Source: Sandaracinomonas limnophila (GTDB lineage: Bacteria; Bacteroidota; Bacteroidia; Cytophagales; Spirosomataceae). Taken from it: a DNA stretch of 64,000 nt. How positions within the stretch are numbered: position 1 is the stretch's first letter; every line of letters begins with the position of its first letter. The stretch spans positions 682,001 to 746,000 of the forward strand of contig NZ_SACY01000001.1 in NCBI RefSeq assembly GCF_004005965.1, given 5' to 3'. The notes under the pieces are model-generated. The model ran no database searches, had not been told where the DNA came from, and saw only the letters and a list, made by a program, of their open reading frames with translations. The position numbers and the translations under genes were made by a program. Below are positions 33,395 through 41,935 of this stretch, in pieces.

Positions 33395-34729
33395 TTAGAC
33401 CAATCCTAAATTTCTCAAAAAGTCGTTCGTCCACTTATTTGTTGGATCCATTTCTTTTCTTAATTGTTTGAAATCATTCCATTTTGGATAGGTTTTAGCC
33501 AAATCTTCTTTCTTGATCGTTGAAATTTTACCCCAATGCGGTTTACCTCCAAATGGTTTTAATTTTGCCTCAATTTTTGGCAAAATCTTCATTACACCAT
33601 CCTTTATAGGTTTCCAGGTAAAGTGAATGGCAATCATATCCTGTCCGTAAGCCGTACTCATCCAAAATTTATCTGCAGCAATACTGCGCAATTCGGTTAC
33701 AAACAAGAGTGGATAAATTTCCTTATGCATTGATTCTATTGCCATAATTGCTTGGTATGCATGTTTTCTCGGAACAAAAAATTCCGATTGCAGTTCTGCT
33801 CCATTACTAGGCGTAAATTCCATTTTAAAATGAGGCAAACGCTCATACCAAGGTCCAGGCACCCCCATTTGGTCAGTACAGCTAACAGCAGAATTTGCCT
33901 TAATCGGATGTAAATTGGTGGTTGCAGGAATTGCACCAAAGAATTTTGCGGGTAAAGCCTCATAGTTTTGATCCGTTCTTCTCTTTATCCAAACTTGATT
34001 GATATTTTTATCCAACCAATGCGTAAATAAACTAACCGAATATCCCGCACCAAAAATTTTATCAAAATTATCCTTTAGGGCCGACATCGGTAATCCTTCA
34101 TACACATGTTGAGTCGCATCAAATCGTTTTTGAATTTTTAGTGCAACTTTGTAAACAACACCTAAGGCTCCTAAACTTACAACAGCTCCATAAAATTTTG
34201 GATTACTCTCATCCAATAAAACGGCGGTTCCATCTGCTTTGATTAGCTCAATAGCAGCAACTGCGGTAGATAGGTTTCCATTTTTATCTCCCGAACCATG
34301 GGTTGCTGTAGATGAGGCTCCCATTACTGAAATATGAGGCAAAGAAGCTAAATTATGAATAGCATATCCCCTTGCATCCAACCATTTACCTAATGTACCA
34401 TAACGAATACCTGATTCAACCCACACCAATCCATTCTTCTCATCCAATTCCAAAACCTTATTCAAATAAACTAAAGAAATATGCGATTCCGTAGTGTCGG
34501 CAACCGTATTGAAAGAATGTTTAGATCCTAAGGCCTTTCCGTTTTTAATCTTTTTCACCACATCCATTAACTCGGCTCGAGTTTTAGGGGCAAACAATTC
34601 TTTGCGATGGTAAGTTAAATTTCCTGCCCAATTGGATTCTAATTCTGCTTGAGCCATGGCAGGCCATTTGAAAACTCCTAGGGCTAATAAACTTAAACCA
34701 GTTTTTTTAATAAATTCGTTTCTTTTCAT
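33395..34729 (-). CDS. FAD-linked alditol/lactone oxidase-like protein, exported
   Basis: 444 residues. The leader (FIKKTGLSLLALGVFKWPAMAQ) suggests export. A VAO-type FAD domain follows: RAELMDVVKKIKNGKALGSKHS (His of SKHS is the usual flavin-linking position), then LASLPHISVMGASSTATHGSG. The C-terminal part (HFTWKPIKDGV, FGGKPHWGK) resembles ALO/alditol oxidase C-terminal domains. It would oxidise a sugar alcohol or aldonolactone. It lies between GH43 and NnrD genes on one strand (2 nt after the glycosidase), consistent with a sugar-acid pathway. Confidence 0.85.
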   Translation of the reverse strand: MKRNEFIKKTGLSLLALGVFKWPAMAQAELESNWAGNLTYHRKELFAPKTRAELMDVVKKIKNGKALGSKHSFNTVADTTESHISLVYLNKVLELDEKNGLVWVESGIRYGTLGKWLDARGYAIHNLASLPHISVMGASSTATHGSGDKNGNLSTAVAAIELIKADGTAVLLDESNPKFYGAVVSLGALGVVYKVALKIQKRFDATQHVYEGLPMSALKDNFDKIFGAGYSVSLFTHWLDKNINQVWIKRRTDQNYEALPAKFFGAIPATTNLHPIKANSAVSCTDQMGVPGPWYERLPHFKMEFTPSNGAELQSEFFVPRKHAYQAIMAIESMHKEIYPLLFVTELRSIAADKFWMSTAYGQDMIAIHFTWKPIKDGVMKILPKIEAKLKPFGGKPHWGKISTIKKEDLAKTYPKWNDFKQLRKEMDPTNKWTNDFLRNLGLV

Positions 34730-34731
34730 TG

Positions 34732-35760
34732 TTATTTATAGGCTGTGATGGTTTGAATTGTACCATCTGTATTATACTTTAATTCAGTTACTTTAATATT
34801 TCTCAAATGTGTTTTACCCGACATCTGCACATCGTGGTAATACAAATACCATTTTCCATTTTGCTCAATGATTGAATGATGGTTGGTCCACCCTTGTACT
34901 GGATTTAAAATTACACCTTGGTAGGTAAATGGACCTTTGGGTGAATCCCCCGTGGCATAGGCAATGAAATGAGTATCTCCTGTTGAATACGAAAAATAAT
35001 ATTTTCCATTGTAAAAATGCACAAATGGAGCCTCAAAAAATCTTCTATTGTGGTCTCCAGAAAGTAATAGTTTGCCTTCCTTGTCCAAAATTTGAACATT
35101 CTGTAGAGGTGACTCAATACTTTTCATATCAGCACTTAATTTTGCCATTTTAGGCATTAAGGCAGGTTGGTTATCAGCTGGTTGTTTTTCATCAAATTCA
35201 TGTTTTCCTGATTTCCAATGTTGTAATTGTCCACCCCAAATACCCCCAATATAGATGTAATAACTTCCATCTTTATCTTTAAAAACAGCCGGATCGATAC
35301 TGTAAGTACCCTTCATGTAGCTTGGTTCAGCATTAAATGGCCCCTCAGGTTTTATGGCAGAGGCAACTCCAATTCTAAAAATTCCTTCTTTATCTTTTGC
35401 AGGAAAATACAAATAATACTTTCCATTTTTTTCTGCTGCATCTGGTGCCCAGAGCATTTTTCCGGCCCAAGGGATATCTTCTAGTTTTAAAGCAACCCCA
35501 TGATCTGTAATAGCTGCAGAAGGATTTTCTTGCGAAAACACATGATAATCACGCATACCAAAATGACTTCCTAAATCATCTTCTTTAATCCCAGCATCAA
35601 TATCATGAGAAGGATAAATATAAATTTTTCCTTTAAAAAGATGCGCACTTGGATCCGCCGAATATTGGTCAGTAATTAAAGGTTGTGATATAGGTTCCTT
35701 TTTAACTTGAGAAAAAGCTGCAAAAGAAAGCATAGAAAAACAGATAAAAAGTCTTTTCAT
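34732..35760 (-). CDS. Exported glycoside hydrolase family 43 protein
   Basis: 342 residues from the ATG at 35760, which gives a proper signal peptide (MKRLFICFSMLSFAAFSQ); an upstream ATG at 35856 would overlap the divergent dehydrogenase and is rejected. The five-bladed propeller of GH43 is visible as repeated strands: YSADPSAHLFKGKIYIYPSH (catalytic base Asp), WAPDAAEKNGKYYLYF, YSIDPAVFKDKDGSYYIYIG, FFEAPFVHFYNGKYYFSYST (acid Glu) and HHSIIEQNGKWYLYYHD. It likely releases arabinose or xylose from plant polymers in the periplasm or at the cell surface. Confidence 0.9.
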   Translation of the reverse strand: MKRLFICFSMLSFAAFSQVKKEPISQPLITDQYSADPSAHLFKGKIYIYPSHDIDAGIKEDDLGSHFGMRDYHVFSQENPSAAITDHGVALKLEDIPWAGKMLWAPDAAEKNGKYYLYFPAKDKEGIFRIGVASAIKPEGPFNAEPSYMKGTYSIDPAVFKDKDGSYYIYIGGIWGGQLQHWKSGKHEFDEKQPADNQPALMPKMAKLSADMKSIESPLQNVQILDKEGKLLLSGDHNRRFFEAPFVHFYNGKYYFSYSTGDTHFIAYATGDSPKGPFTYQGVILNPVQGWTNHHSIIEQNGKWYLYYHDVQMSGKTHLRNIKVTELKYNTDGTIQTITAYK

Positions 35761-35818
35761 TCTAAATAGGTTTGTATTAAGCATATTAATTCTCTTAAAT
35801 TTACCGAAATATCTGAAT

Positions 35819-36850
35819 ATGGAAAAAATTAAAGTAGCTCTTTTATCATTTGGCATGTCGGGTCGAGTATTTCATGCCCCATTTTTACACTTACATCCTG
35901 GATTCGAATTGATCGGCTCTTGGGAAAGAAGCACAAAAAATATACAAAAAGCTTATCCGGAAACAGAAAGTTTTTCGAGAATGGAATCCATTTTGGAACG
36001 AGCAGATATACCATTAGTGGTAGTAAATACCCCTGTTTACACCCATTTTGAATATGCAAAAAAATGTTTAGAGGCAGGTAAACATGTAATCGTTGAAAAG
36101 GCATTTACCAACACTTCAGAGGAGGCCAAAATTTTAGAAAAAATAGCTAAAGAAAGAAATTTAAACATTTTTGTATTTCAAAATCGCCGCTGGGATTCTG
36201 ATTTTTTAACGGTAAAAAAAGTGGTTGAATCTGGTAAATTGGGTGAAATTGTTGAGGCAGAATTTCATTTTGACAGATACAATCCAGTCCTTTCTCCCAA
36301 AGTTCATAAGGAAGAAGTCAATGCTGGTTCGGGGATTTTACGAGATTTAGGTCCTCATATTTTGGATCAAGCTTTATCGCTTTTTGGAATGCCCACAAGT
36401 ATTTTTGCGGATCTAAGATTTATGAGAGAAAATACACTTGTAGAAGATTATTTTGAGCTGATTTTATTTTATAAAAAACTCAGAGTCCGATTAAAGGCTG
36501 GGTATTTTTACAAAGAATTGGTTCCCTCCTTTCAAGTTTTTGGAACTGAAGGAAGCTTTTTAAAATCAAGGGCAGATAAACAAGAACCTGAATTAGTGGC
36601 TGGACTTATTCCTCAAGGAGAAAATTGGGGAACTGAACCCGAATCTGAATTTGGTTTATTGCATACAAATAATGAAAAAGTAAGAATTCCTTCAGAAAAA
36701 GGGAATTACATGCACTTTTTTGAAAACGTTTATCAAACCCTTTGTGGAACTCAAAAGGCTATTGTGGATGTTTATGCTGGAATAAACAGTATGTCTATAA
36801 TTGACGCGGCATTTGTTAGTCACCAACAAGGTAAAAAAATAGAATTATGA
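35819..36850 (+). CDS. Gfo/Idh/MocA-family oxidoreductase
   Basis: 343 residues. The N-terminal Rossmann domain starts IKVALLSFGMSGRVFHAPFL (GxSGRVFHAPF is typical of the YdgJ-like branch) and continues with VVVNTPVYTHFEYAKKCLEA and HVIVEKAFTN, the EKP-like segment where Pro is replaced by Ala. The C-terminal domain (FHFDRYNP ... GILRDLGPHILDQAL) is standard. It oxidises or reduces a sugar or polyol using NAD(P). It is divergent from the GH43 gene and its last 4 nt overlap the Crp/Fnr gene. Confidence 0.88.
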   Translation: MEKIKVALLSFGMSGRVFHAPFLHLHPGFELIGSWERSTKNIQKAYPETESFSRMESILERADIPLVVVNTPVYTHFEYAKKCLEAGKHVIVEKAFTNTSEEAKILEKIAKERNLNIFVFQNRRWDSDFLTVKKVVESGKLGEIVEAEFHFDRYNPVLSPKVHKEEVNAGSGILRDLGPHILDQALSLFGMPTSIFADLRFMRENTLVEDYFELILFYKKLRVRLKAGYFYKELVPSFQVFGTEGSFLKSRADKQEPELVAGLIPQGENWGTEPESEFGLLHTNNEKVRIPSEKGNYMHFFENVYQTLCGTQKAIVDVYAGINSMSIIDAAFVSHQQGKKIEL

Positions 36851-37488
36851 GTCCCAAAGAAGTAGCCAAAGATCTTTTCAAGCAATTTGAACCTGAATTA
36901 CAGAAGAAATTGCAGCAAGTTGGACAGGTAAGAAAGTTTAAGGAAGATGAGTATTTGATGTACACTGGTCAGCCCATTCGCTCAGCAGTTTTGGTGGTAG
37001 ATGGCATTATAAAAGTGTTTAGAGAGGATGATGAAGGCAACGAAATCTTTATGTACAATTTACATCCGGGGGAAGCTTGTGCTATTTCCATGACTTGTGC
37101 GGCTAAAAATTTAAATAGTCAGGTTATGGCAAAAGCTTTAGTTGATACCACAGTAATTGCAATTCCCATGGAGTTAATGGATGAGTGGGCAAGTAAATAC
37201 AAATCTTGGTATCAATTTGTATTAGGTACTTACAGAAATCGTTTTGAAGAATTATTGGAAATGTTGGATCAAATTGCGTTCAAAAATTTGGATGAGCGAT
37301 TACTTTGGTATTTGAGGCAACATCAAAAAAGTTTACATTCCAATGTTTTAAAAATTCCTTTTACTCAAATTGCACTTGAATTAAATTCTTCAAGAGAAGT
37401 TATTTCAAGATTAATGAAAAAATTGGCTGATAAAGGACAAGTTAAATTGCATAAGAATCAGATAGAGATTATTCAATTACCTATTTAA
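36847..37488 (+). CDS. Crp/Fnr-family regulator with a cysteine pair, likely sulfur sensor
   Basis: 213 residues: a cyclic-nucleotide-binding-like beta-barrel (KFKEDEYLMYTGQPIRSAVL ... DEGNEIFMYNLHPGEACAIS), a dimer helix, and a winged HTH (IPFTQIALELNSSREVISRL). The recognition helix has R183-E184-x-x-x-R188, the pattern by which CRP reads GTGA. C78 and C84 (ACAISMTCA) are its only cysteines, so it cannot hold an FNR-type cluster; a thiol or persulfide switch is plausible. It precedes the TauE/persulfide dioxygenase operon, whose promoter contains TTGTGA-N6-TCACGA. Its 4-nt overlap with the dehydrogenase gene is probably incidental to function. Confidence 0.88.
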   Translation: MSPKEVAKDLFKQFEPELQKKLQQVGQVRKFKEDEYLMYTGQPIRSAVLVVDGIIKVFREDDEGNEIFMYNLHPGEACAISMTCAAKNLNSQVMAKALVDTTVIAIPMELMDEWASKYKSWYQFVLGTYRNRFEELLEMLDQIAFKNLDERLLWYLRQHQKSLHSNVLKIPFTQIALELNSSREVISRLMKKLADKGQVKLHKNQIEIIQLPI

Positions 37489-37489
37489 T

Positions 37490-37568
37490 TGATAATTGTT
37501 AATTGTTAATTGTTAATTGTTAATTAAATGCAACATAATTCATAACTCATAACCCATAACTCATAAAT
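37490..37568. repeat. Heptamer tandem arrays upstream of the sulfur operon
   Basis: About four TTAATTG units (to about 37525) are followed by CATAACT/CATAACC units (37541-37568). Both have a 7-bp period. They lie between the Crp/Fnr gene and its presumed target promoter and start right after the stop codon. Confidence 0.75.
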
Positions 37569-37576
37569 ATTTCCCC

Positions 37577-37622
37577 TTGTGATTTTTATCACGAATTTGC
37601 ACTAAATCTTTTCAGACCTTTG
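37577..37622 (+). promoter_or_regulatory. CRP-like operator and promoter of the tauE operon
   Basis: TTGTGA-TTTTTA-TCACGA (37577-37594) matches the CRP half-site spacing (N6). Twenty-two bases after TCAC lies GACCTTTG (37615-37622), close to the Bacteroidota -7 box TANNTTTG. This puts the palindrome about 42 bp before the expected transcription start, a class II activator position. The start would be near 37628, which favours the third ATG (37640) of the tauE gene. Confidence 0.65.
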
Positions 37623-37639
37623 TAATGAAATTAATGCAA

Positions 37640-38446
37640 ATGATAGAAATAATTGGTTACGTCGCATCCTTATTTATAGGAGTTTCTTTAGGACTAATTG
37701 GTGGAGGAGGCTCCATTCTTACTGTTCCCGTTTTAGTGTACTTGTTTGGAGTTGATCCAGTTTTGGCTACGGCCTATTCTCTTTTTGTGGTGGGAACCAG
37801 TAGCTTGGTAGGCGCTTGGCCAAAATACAAACAAGGATTGGTGAATGTAAAAACGGGAATCATTTTTGGAATTCCATCGATCATCGCTGTTTATGCGACA
37901 CGTAAATTTTTAGTACCCATTATTCCCAACGAGATTTTCACCATTGGTAACCTTTTGGTAACTAAAGCAATTTTAATGATGTTGCTTTTCGCCGTTTTAA
38001 TGGTTGCCGCATCTATTTCAATGATTAGAGGAACCTGCGAAAACTGCGATAAGGACGAAACGGAATTAGCAAAAATCTCCTACAATTATCCAATGATTTT
38101 GGTAGAGGGTTTAGTTGTTGGTACCTTAACGGGTTTGGTTGGTGCTGGAGGCGGATTTTTAATCATTCCTGCATTAGTAATGCTGACTAAATTACCCATG
38201 AAACAAGCTATAGGTACTTCCCTATTAATCATTGCGGCAAAATCGCTCATCGGATTTACAGGGGATTTAGGACATCAAACAATCGATTGGACCCTATTGT
38301 TAACTGTAACTGGATTAGCCATTGTAGGTATTTTCATCGGGGATGTAATTAGTAAAAAAATCAACTCAGCACAATTGAAGGTCGGCTTTGGCTGGTTTGT
38401 ATTAGTGATGGGTCTTTATATTTTAATTCAACAAATTTTCTTCTAA
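37640..38446 (+). CDS. TauE/SafE-family sulfite/organosulfonate exporter
   Basis: 268 residues with about eight membrane helices and the glycine-rich family motif SLGLIGGGGSILTVPVLVYLFG, repeated in the second half as TGLVGAGGGFLIIPALVMLT. Three in-frame ATGs (37625, 37634, 37640) are close together. I take the third because homologues begin M-E-I-I-G-Y and because the promoter box ends at 37622. A CENCDKDETE loop in the middle is cysteine-containing. It would export sulfite made by the persulfide dioxygenase encoded 20 nt downstream. Confidence 0.87.
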   Translation: MIEIIGYVASLFIGVSLGLIGGGGSILTVPVLVYLFGVDPVLATAYSLFVVGTSSLVGAWPKYKQGLVNVKTGIIFGIPSIIAVYATRKFLVPIIPNEIFTIGNLLVTKAILMMLLFAVLMVAASISMIRGTCENCDKDETELAKISYNYPMILVEGLVVGTLTGLVGAGGGFLIIPALVMLTKLPMKQAIGTSLLIIAAKSLIGFTGDLGHQTIDWTLLLTVTGLAIVGIFIGDVISKKINSAQLKVGFGWFVLVMGLYILIQQIFF

Positions 38447-38466
38447 AATTATTAAATAAAAAAACA

Positions 38467-39888
38467 ATGAAAGTAGAACAAATTTATACCGGTTGTTTAG
38501 CTCAAGGAGCCTATTACATAGAGTGTGGAGGGGAAGCTGCCATAATTGACCCACTTCGCGAGGTTGAGCCCTATATCCAAAAGGCAGAAAGAAATGGCGC
38601 AAAAATTAAATATGTTTTTGAAACACACTTTCATGCCGATTTCGTTTCGGGACATATCGATTTAGCTCAAAAAACAGGCGCAAAAATTGTGTATGGTCCT
38701 ATGGCAAACGCAGCAGAATTTGATCATATTACAGCTGAAGATAATCAGGAATTTGTTTTAGGAAATTCGAAAATCAAAGTGATTCACACGCCTGGACATA
38801 CCATGGAAAGTACTTGCTTTTTGCTAATTGACAAAACAGGTAAAGCAACATCTTTGTTTTCTGGTGATACCCTATTCATTGGAGATGTAGGTCGCCCGGA
38901 TTTGGCACAAAAGGTTAAAGCTGAATTAACACAAGAAAAATTGGCTGCTCATTTGTACCATTCTTTGCGAGATAAAATCATGCCATTAGCTGATGATATC
39001 ATCGTATATCCAGCTCATGGAGCAGGTTCTGCTTGTGGTAAAAATATGAGTAAAGAAACTACAGATACACTTGGAAACCAGAAAAAAACAAATTATGCCT
39101 TGAATCCGGCTTTGACTGAAGAGGAATTTGTAAAAGAAGTTTTGACGGGTTTAGTTGCACCTCCATCCTATTTTCCTTTAAATGTTTTGATGAATATTAA
39201 AGGTTACGATAGCATAGATAAAGTAATGGAAAGAGGTCAACAAGCACTTTCTCCAGAGGCTTTTGAAGCAGCAGCAAATGAGACTGGGGCCATTGTTTTA
39301 GATACCAGAAAAGCACAGGATTTTGCCAAAGGATTTATTCCAAATTCAATCAACATTGGCGTAGAAGGCAGTTTTGCTCCTTGGGTTGGTACTTTAATTC
39401 CTGACATCAAACAAGAGATTTTATTGGTAACTGATGAAGGAAAAGAGGAAGAGGTCATTACTCGTTTGGCTCGTGTGGGATATGATTTCACCATTGGATA
39501 TTTAAAAGGAGGAATCGAAGCTTGGAAGTCGGCAGGTAAAGAAATTGATCAAGTAGAATCCATTTCTGCAGCTGAATTATCCAAAAGATTAGCAAAAGGT
39601 GAAGGTGAAATTTTAGATGTTCGTAAGAAAAGTGAATACCTTAGTGAGCATGTGGTGGATGTAGAAAATGCACCATTGGATTTCATCAATGATAGTATGT
39701 TGAAAGTTGACAAAAACAAAACAACTTACGTACATTGCGCAGGTGGTTATCGCTCCATGATTTTCATATCAATCTTAAAAGCAAGGGGGTTCGAAAACTT
39801 AGTAGATATTGATGGAGGATTCAAAGCAATTAAAGAATCTGAATTATTTAAAGTAACAGATTACGTTTGTCCAACAACTTTATTATAA
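38467..39888 (+). CDS. Persulfide dioxygenase fused to two rhodanese domains (CstB/Blh-like)
   Basis: 473 residues. The N-terminal metallo-beta-lactamase domain has ETHFHADFVSGH (H54, H56, D58, H63), HTPGHTMEST and FSGDTLFIGDVGRPDL, the mononuclear iron site of ETHE1-type persulfide dioxygenases. A first rhodanese domain (about 270-360) lacks the active Cys (EILLVTDEGKEEE). The second (about 370-470) has it: YVHCAGGYRS, C424. This is the CstB-like order. It oxidises persulfide to sulfite and may form thiosulfate. It follows tauE and precedes a single-domain rhodanese in one operon. Confidence 0.92.
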   Translation: MKVEQIYTGCLAQGAYYIECGGEAAIIDPLREVEPYIQKAERNGAKIKYVFETHFHADFVSGHIDLAQKTGAKIVYGPMANAAEFDHITAEDNQEFVLGNSKIKVIHTPGHTMESTCFLLIDKTGKATSLFSGDTLFIGDVGRPDLAQKVKAELTQEKLAAHLYHSLRDKIMPLADDIIVYPAHGAGSACGKNMSKETTDTLGNQKKTNYALNPALTEEEFVKEVLTGLVAPPSYFPLNVLMNIKGYDSIDKVMERGQQALSPEAFEAAANETGAIVLDTRKAQDFAKGFIPNSINIGVEGSFAPWVGTLIPDIKQEILLVTDEGKEEEVITRLARVGYDFTIGYLKGGIEAWKSAGKEIDQVESISAAELSKRLAKGEGEILDVRKKSEYLSEHVVDVENAPLDFINDSMLKVDKNKTTYVHCAGGYRSMIFISILKARGFENLVDIDGGFKAIKESELFKVTDYVCPTTLL

Positions 39889-39890
39889 TC

Positions 39891-40166
39891 ATGGAAGAAA
39901 TATTAGACAATCCAAATGTAACAGTCATAGACGTTCGGGAAACATTTGAATTTGAAGACGGGCATTACGAAGGGGCCATTAATATTCCCTTAGGTACAAT
40001 TCCGAATAATTTAGATAAAATAAAGTCAATGAATCAGCCTATTGTTGTGTATTGCAGAAGTGGAAATCGCTCTGGTATGGCCTTGACCTTATTAAAGCAA
40101 GCAGGAATCCAGGAAGTTTATAACGGAGGTGGAATCATGCAAATGTTACAATACGCTTCAAGATAA
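39891..40166 (+). CDS. Single-domain rhodanese
   Basis: 91 residues: MEEILDNPNVTVIDVRETFE, GAINIPLG, and the active loop VVYCRSGNRSGMA with catalytic Cys. An in-frame ATG at 39867 lies inside the upstream gene; the ATG at 39891, 2 nt after its stop, is preferred. It carries sulfane sulfur as a cysteine persulfide between acceptors. Its stop codon overlaps the start of the next gene by one base, so translation is coupled. Confidence 0.9.
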   Translation: MEEILDNPNVTVIDVRETFEFEDGHYEGAINIPLGTIPNNLDKIKSMNQPIVVYCRSGNRSGMALTLLKQAGIQEVYNGGGIMQMLQYASR

Positions 40167-40405
40167 TGGAAACTTTTCTTAAAAATTGGGGCACAATGCG
40201 TATAATCCGACTTGCAGTTGGATTATACGCTTTTTATGAAGTCATAAAAACCCCCGACTTCCTATTAGGTTCAATGGCCTTCATTTTAATTGCTATGGCC
40301 ATTTTTAACGTAGGATGTGGTGCACAAGGATGTGGAATTCCCGCTCCCCGTAAAAATCATACATCAACAGAAGATGATGAGGTAACGTATGAAGAAGTCA
40401 AATAA
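40166..40405 (+). CDS. Small membrane protein, DUF2892/YgaP-like
   Basis: 79 residues with two predicted membrane helices (MRIIRLAVGLYAFYEVIKTP and LLGSMAFILIAMAIFNVGCG) in the arrangement of the YgaP transmembrane domain. Two cysteines follow (VGCGAQGCGIP), and the C-terminus is acidic. In E. coli YgaP this domain is fused to a rhodanese; here the rhodanese is the separate gene just upstream. The pair may form a membrane-bound persulfide carrier. The gene overlaps the next one by 17 nt. Confidence 0.8.
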   Translation: METFLKNWGTMRIIRLAVGLYAFYEVIKTPDFLLGSMAFILIAMAIFNVGCGAQGCGIPAPRKNHTSTEDDEVTYEEVK

Positions 40406-40592
40406 AACCTTGCTAATTTATTCCATTGGAATTATCCTTGGAGGAATAATTGGTTATTTTTATTGGAAAGAAATAGGATGTTCTACTGGAACTTGTCCAA
40501 TTACCTCCAAACCATTAAATAGTATTATATATTTTGCATTTTTAGGATATTTAGGAACTAATTTTGTAAAAGATAAATTTATCAAATCTTAA
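40389..40592 (+). CDS. Small membrane protein, DUF6132-like
   Basis: 67 residues: one clear membrane helix (LLIYSIGIILGGIIGYFYW), a cysteine-containing loop (EIGCSTGTCPITSKP) and a second hydrophobic stretch (IIYFAFLGYLGTNFV). Such small Bacteroidota proteins sit beside rhodanese and YeeE genes. The CxxxxC loop could carry sulfur or bind metal, which is inference. Its start lies within the upstream gene and its stop touches the next start, so it is part of the operon. Confidence 0.75.
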   Translation: MKKSNKTLLIYSIGIILGGIIGYFYWKEIGCSTGTCPITSKPLNSIIYFAFLGYLGTNFVKDKFIKS

Positions 40593-41153
40593 ATGGAACT
40601 TTTAACACACCCTTGGCCATGGTACACGGCCGGACTAATCATTGGTCTAATTGTACCCGCTCTATTAATACTTGGTAATAAGCATTTTGGCATTTCATCT
40701 AATTTGCGACACATCTGTGCAGCTTGTTTTCCTGCTGATATTAAATTTTTCAAGTACGATTGGAAAAAAGAAATTTGGAACTTTTACTTTGTAGGCGGAA
40801 TCATGTTAGGCGGTTTTATTGCTGCTTTTTACCTTAATTCAGGTGATCCTATTCAGGTGAATCCCAAATTAGTGGAAGAATTGGCGACTTATAACATCAC
40901 TGATTTTTCACAAATTGTTCCTGTTCAATTGTTCAATTTTGAAAGTCTGTTTACCCTGAAAGGATTTATCATGATGGTTGTCGGTGGATTTTTAGTAGGT
41001 TTTGGTACTCGTTGGGCAGGTGGTTGCACCTCTGGACATGCCATCATGGGACTTTCCAATCTTCAATGGCCATCTTTAGTGGCAACTATATGCTTTATGA
41101 TTGGTGGAATAATCATGGCAAATTTCATTTTACCTTACATTTTAAATTTATAA
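40593..41153 (+). CDS. YeeE/YedE-family sulfur transporter component, first half
   Basis: 186 residues with about four to five membrane helices and the family motif RWAGGCTSGHAIMGLS, whose Cys is needed for thiosulfate uptake in YeeE. It also contains the AACFPADIKFFKYDW loop. Together with the shorter protein 4 nt downstream it forms a split two-gene transporter (PmpA/PmpB-like) rather than the single fused YeeE. It probably imports thiosulfate or sulfane sulfur for the rhodaneses. Confidence 0.87.
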   Translation: MELLTHPWPWYTAGLIIGLIVPALLILGNKHFGISSNLRHICAACFPADIKFFKYDWKKEIWNFYFVGGIMLGGFIAAFYLNSGDPIQVNPKLVEELATYNITDFSQIVPVQLFNFESLFTLKGFIMMVVGGFLVGFGTRWAGGCTSGHAIMGLSNLQWPSLVATICFMIGGIIMANFILPYILNL

Positions 41154-41157
41154 TTAC

Positions 41158-41655
41158 ATGGCTACTCAACAAGAATTAGACGACTTAAAAGCACGCGAAT
41201 TAGACGCCATGTGTGTCAATGAATCAGAATTAAAACATCCATGGTATTATAATTTAAAATACGCAGTTGTTGGAGTTGTTTTCGGTATCGTATTTATCAA
41301 GGCAGAAATCATTTCTTGGTTCAGAATTCAAGAAATGTTTCGCTTCCAAAGTTTTCACATGTATGGTGTGATTGGTACAGCAGTTATAGTAGGAGCCATT
41401 TCTGTATTTTTAATTAAAAAATTGGGTATTAAAACCATTCACGGAGAAAAAATAACTTTTGCTGACAAGGAATTCAACAAAGGAAATATCTACGGTGGCT
41501 TGATGTTCGGCTTTGGCTGGGCAATCACTGGAGCATGTCCAGGTCCCCTATTTGCTCAATTAGGCTCAGGCGTTTTATCTATCTCTATCGTTATTTTAAG
41601 CGCTATCGCTGGCACTTGGACGTACGGTTGGTTGAGGGATAAATTGCCACATTAA
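41158..41655 (+). CDS. YeeE/YedE-family sulfur transporter component, second half (DUF6691-like)
   Basis: 165 residues with a soluble N-terminal segment of about 35 residues, then about four membrane helices. The key loop is GFGWAITGACPGPLFAQLGSG, with the conserved Cys. The N-terminal portion ends with HPWYYNLKYAVVGVVFGIVF, the usual start of this family. It is the last gene of the operon that begins with tauE; repeats fill the gap after it. Confidence 0.87.
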   Translation: MATQQELDDLKARELDAMCVNESELKHPWYYNLKYAVVGVVFGIVFIKAEIISWFRIQEMFRFQSFHMYGVIGTAVIVGAISVFLIKKLGIKTIHGEKITFADKEFNKGNIYGGLMFGFGWAITGACPGPLFAQLGSGVLSISIVILSAIAGTWTYGWLRDKLPH

Positions 41656-41935
41656 GAATTATAAATTATGAATTATGAGTTATGTAATTATTTTCAAGTT
41701 TTTGAAAGCTGATTTTTCCTAAATAAATTTTATCAATTTACTTTTATATTAATTCGGTAAATTGCAGGGGGTAAGGGGAATGCATTTCCCCAACAAAAAA
41801 ACGATTGAATTCCCTATCAATAAACTGATTAATTTACAATTTAATAACCCATAACCCATAATTCATAACCCATAATTCATAATTCATAATTCATAATTCA
41901 TAATTCATAATTTTACGCCGCGTTCGCGCCAGACT
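41656..41935. repeat. Inverted tandem arrays flanking a non-coding core
   Basis: AATTATGA-type units (41656-41690) and, about 150 bp later, their complement (CATAATT/CATAACC units, 41839-41917) form an inverted pair with mixed 7-8 bp periods. Between them is a non-coding core with a near-palindromic GGGGAA...TTTCCCC (about 41775-41791). No gene is visible in these 280 bp. It separates the convergent sulfur operon and DNA polymerase gene. Confidence 0.7.

Noticed and set aside
34732-35856. Longer GH43 protein starting at 35856
   Set aside because: It would overlap the divergent dehydrogenase gene and bury the signal peptide; the ATG at 35760 gives a proper leader.
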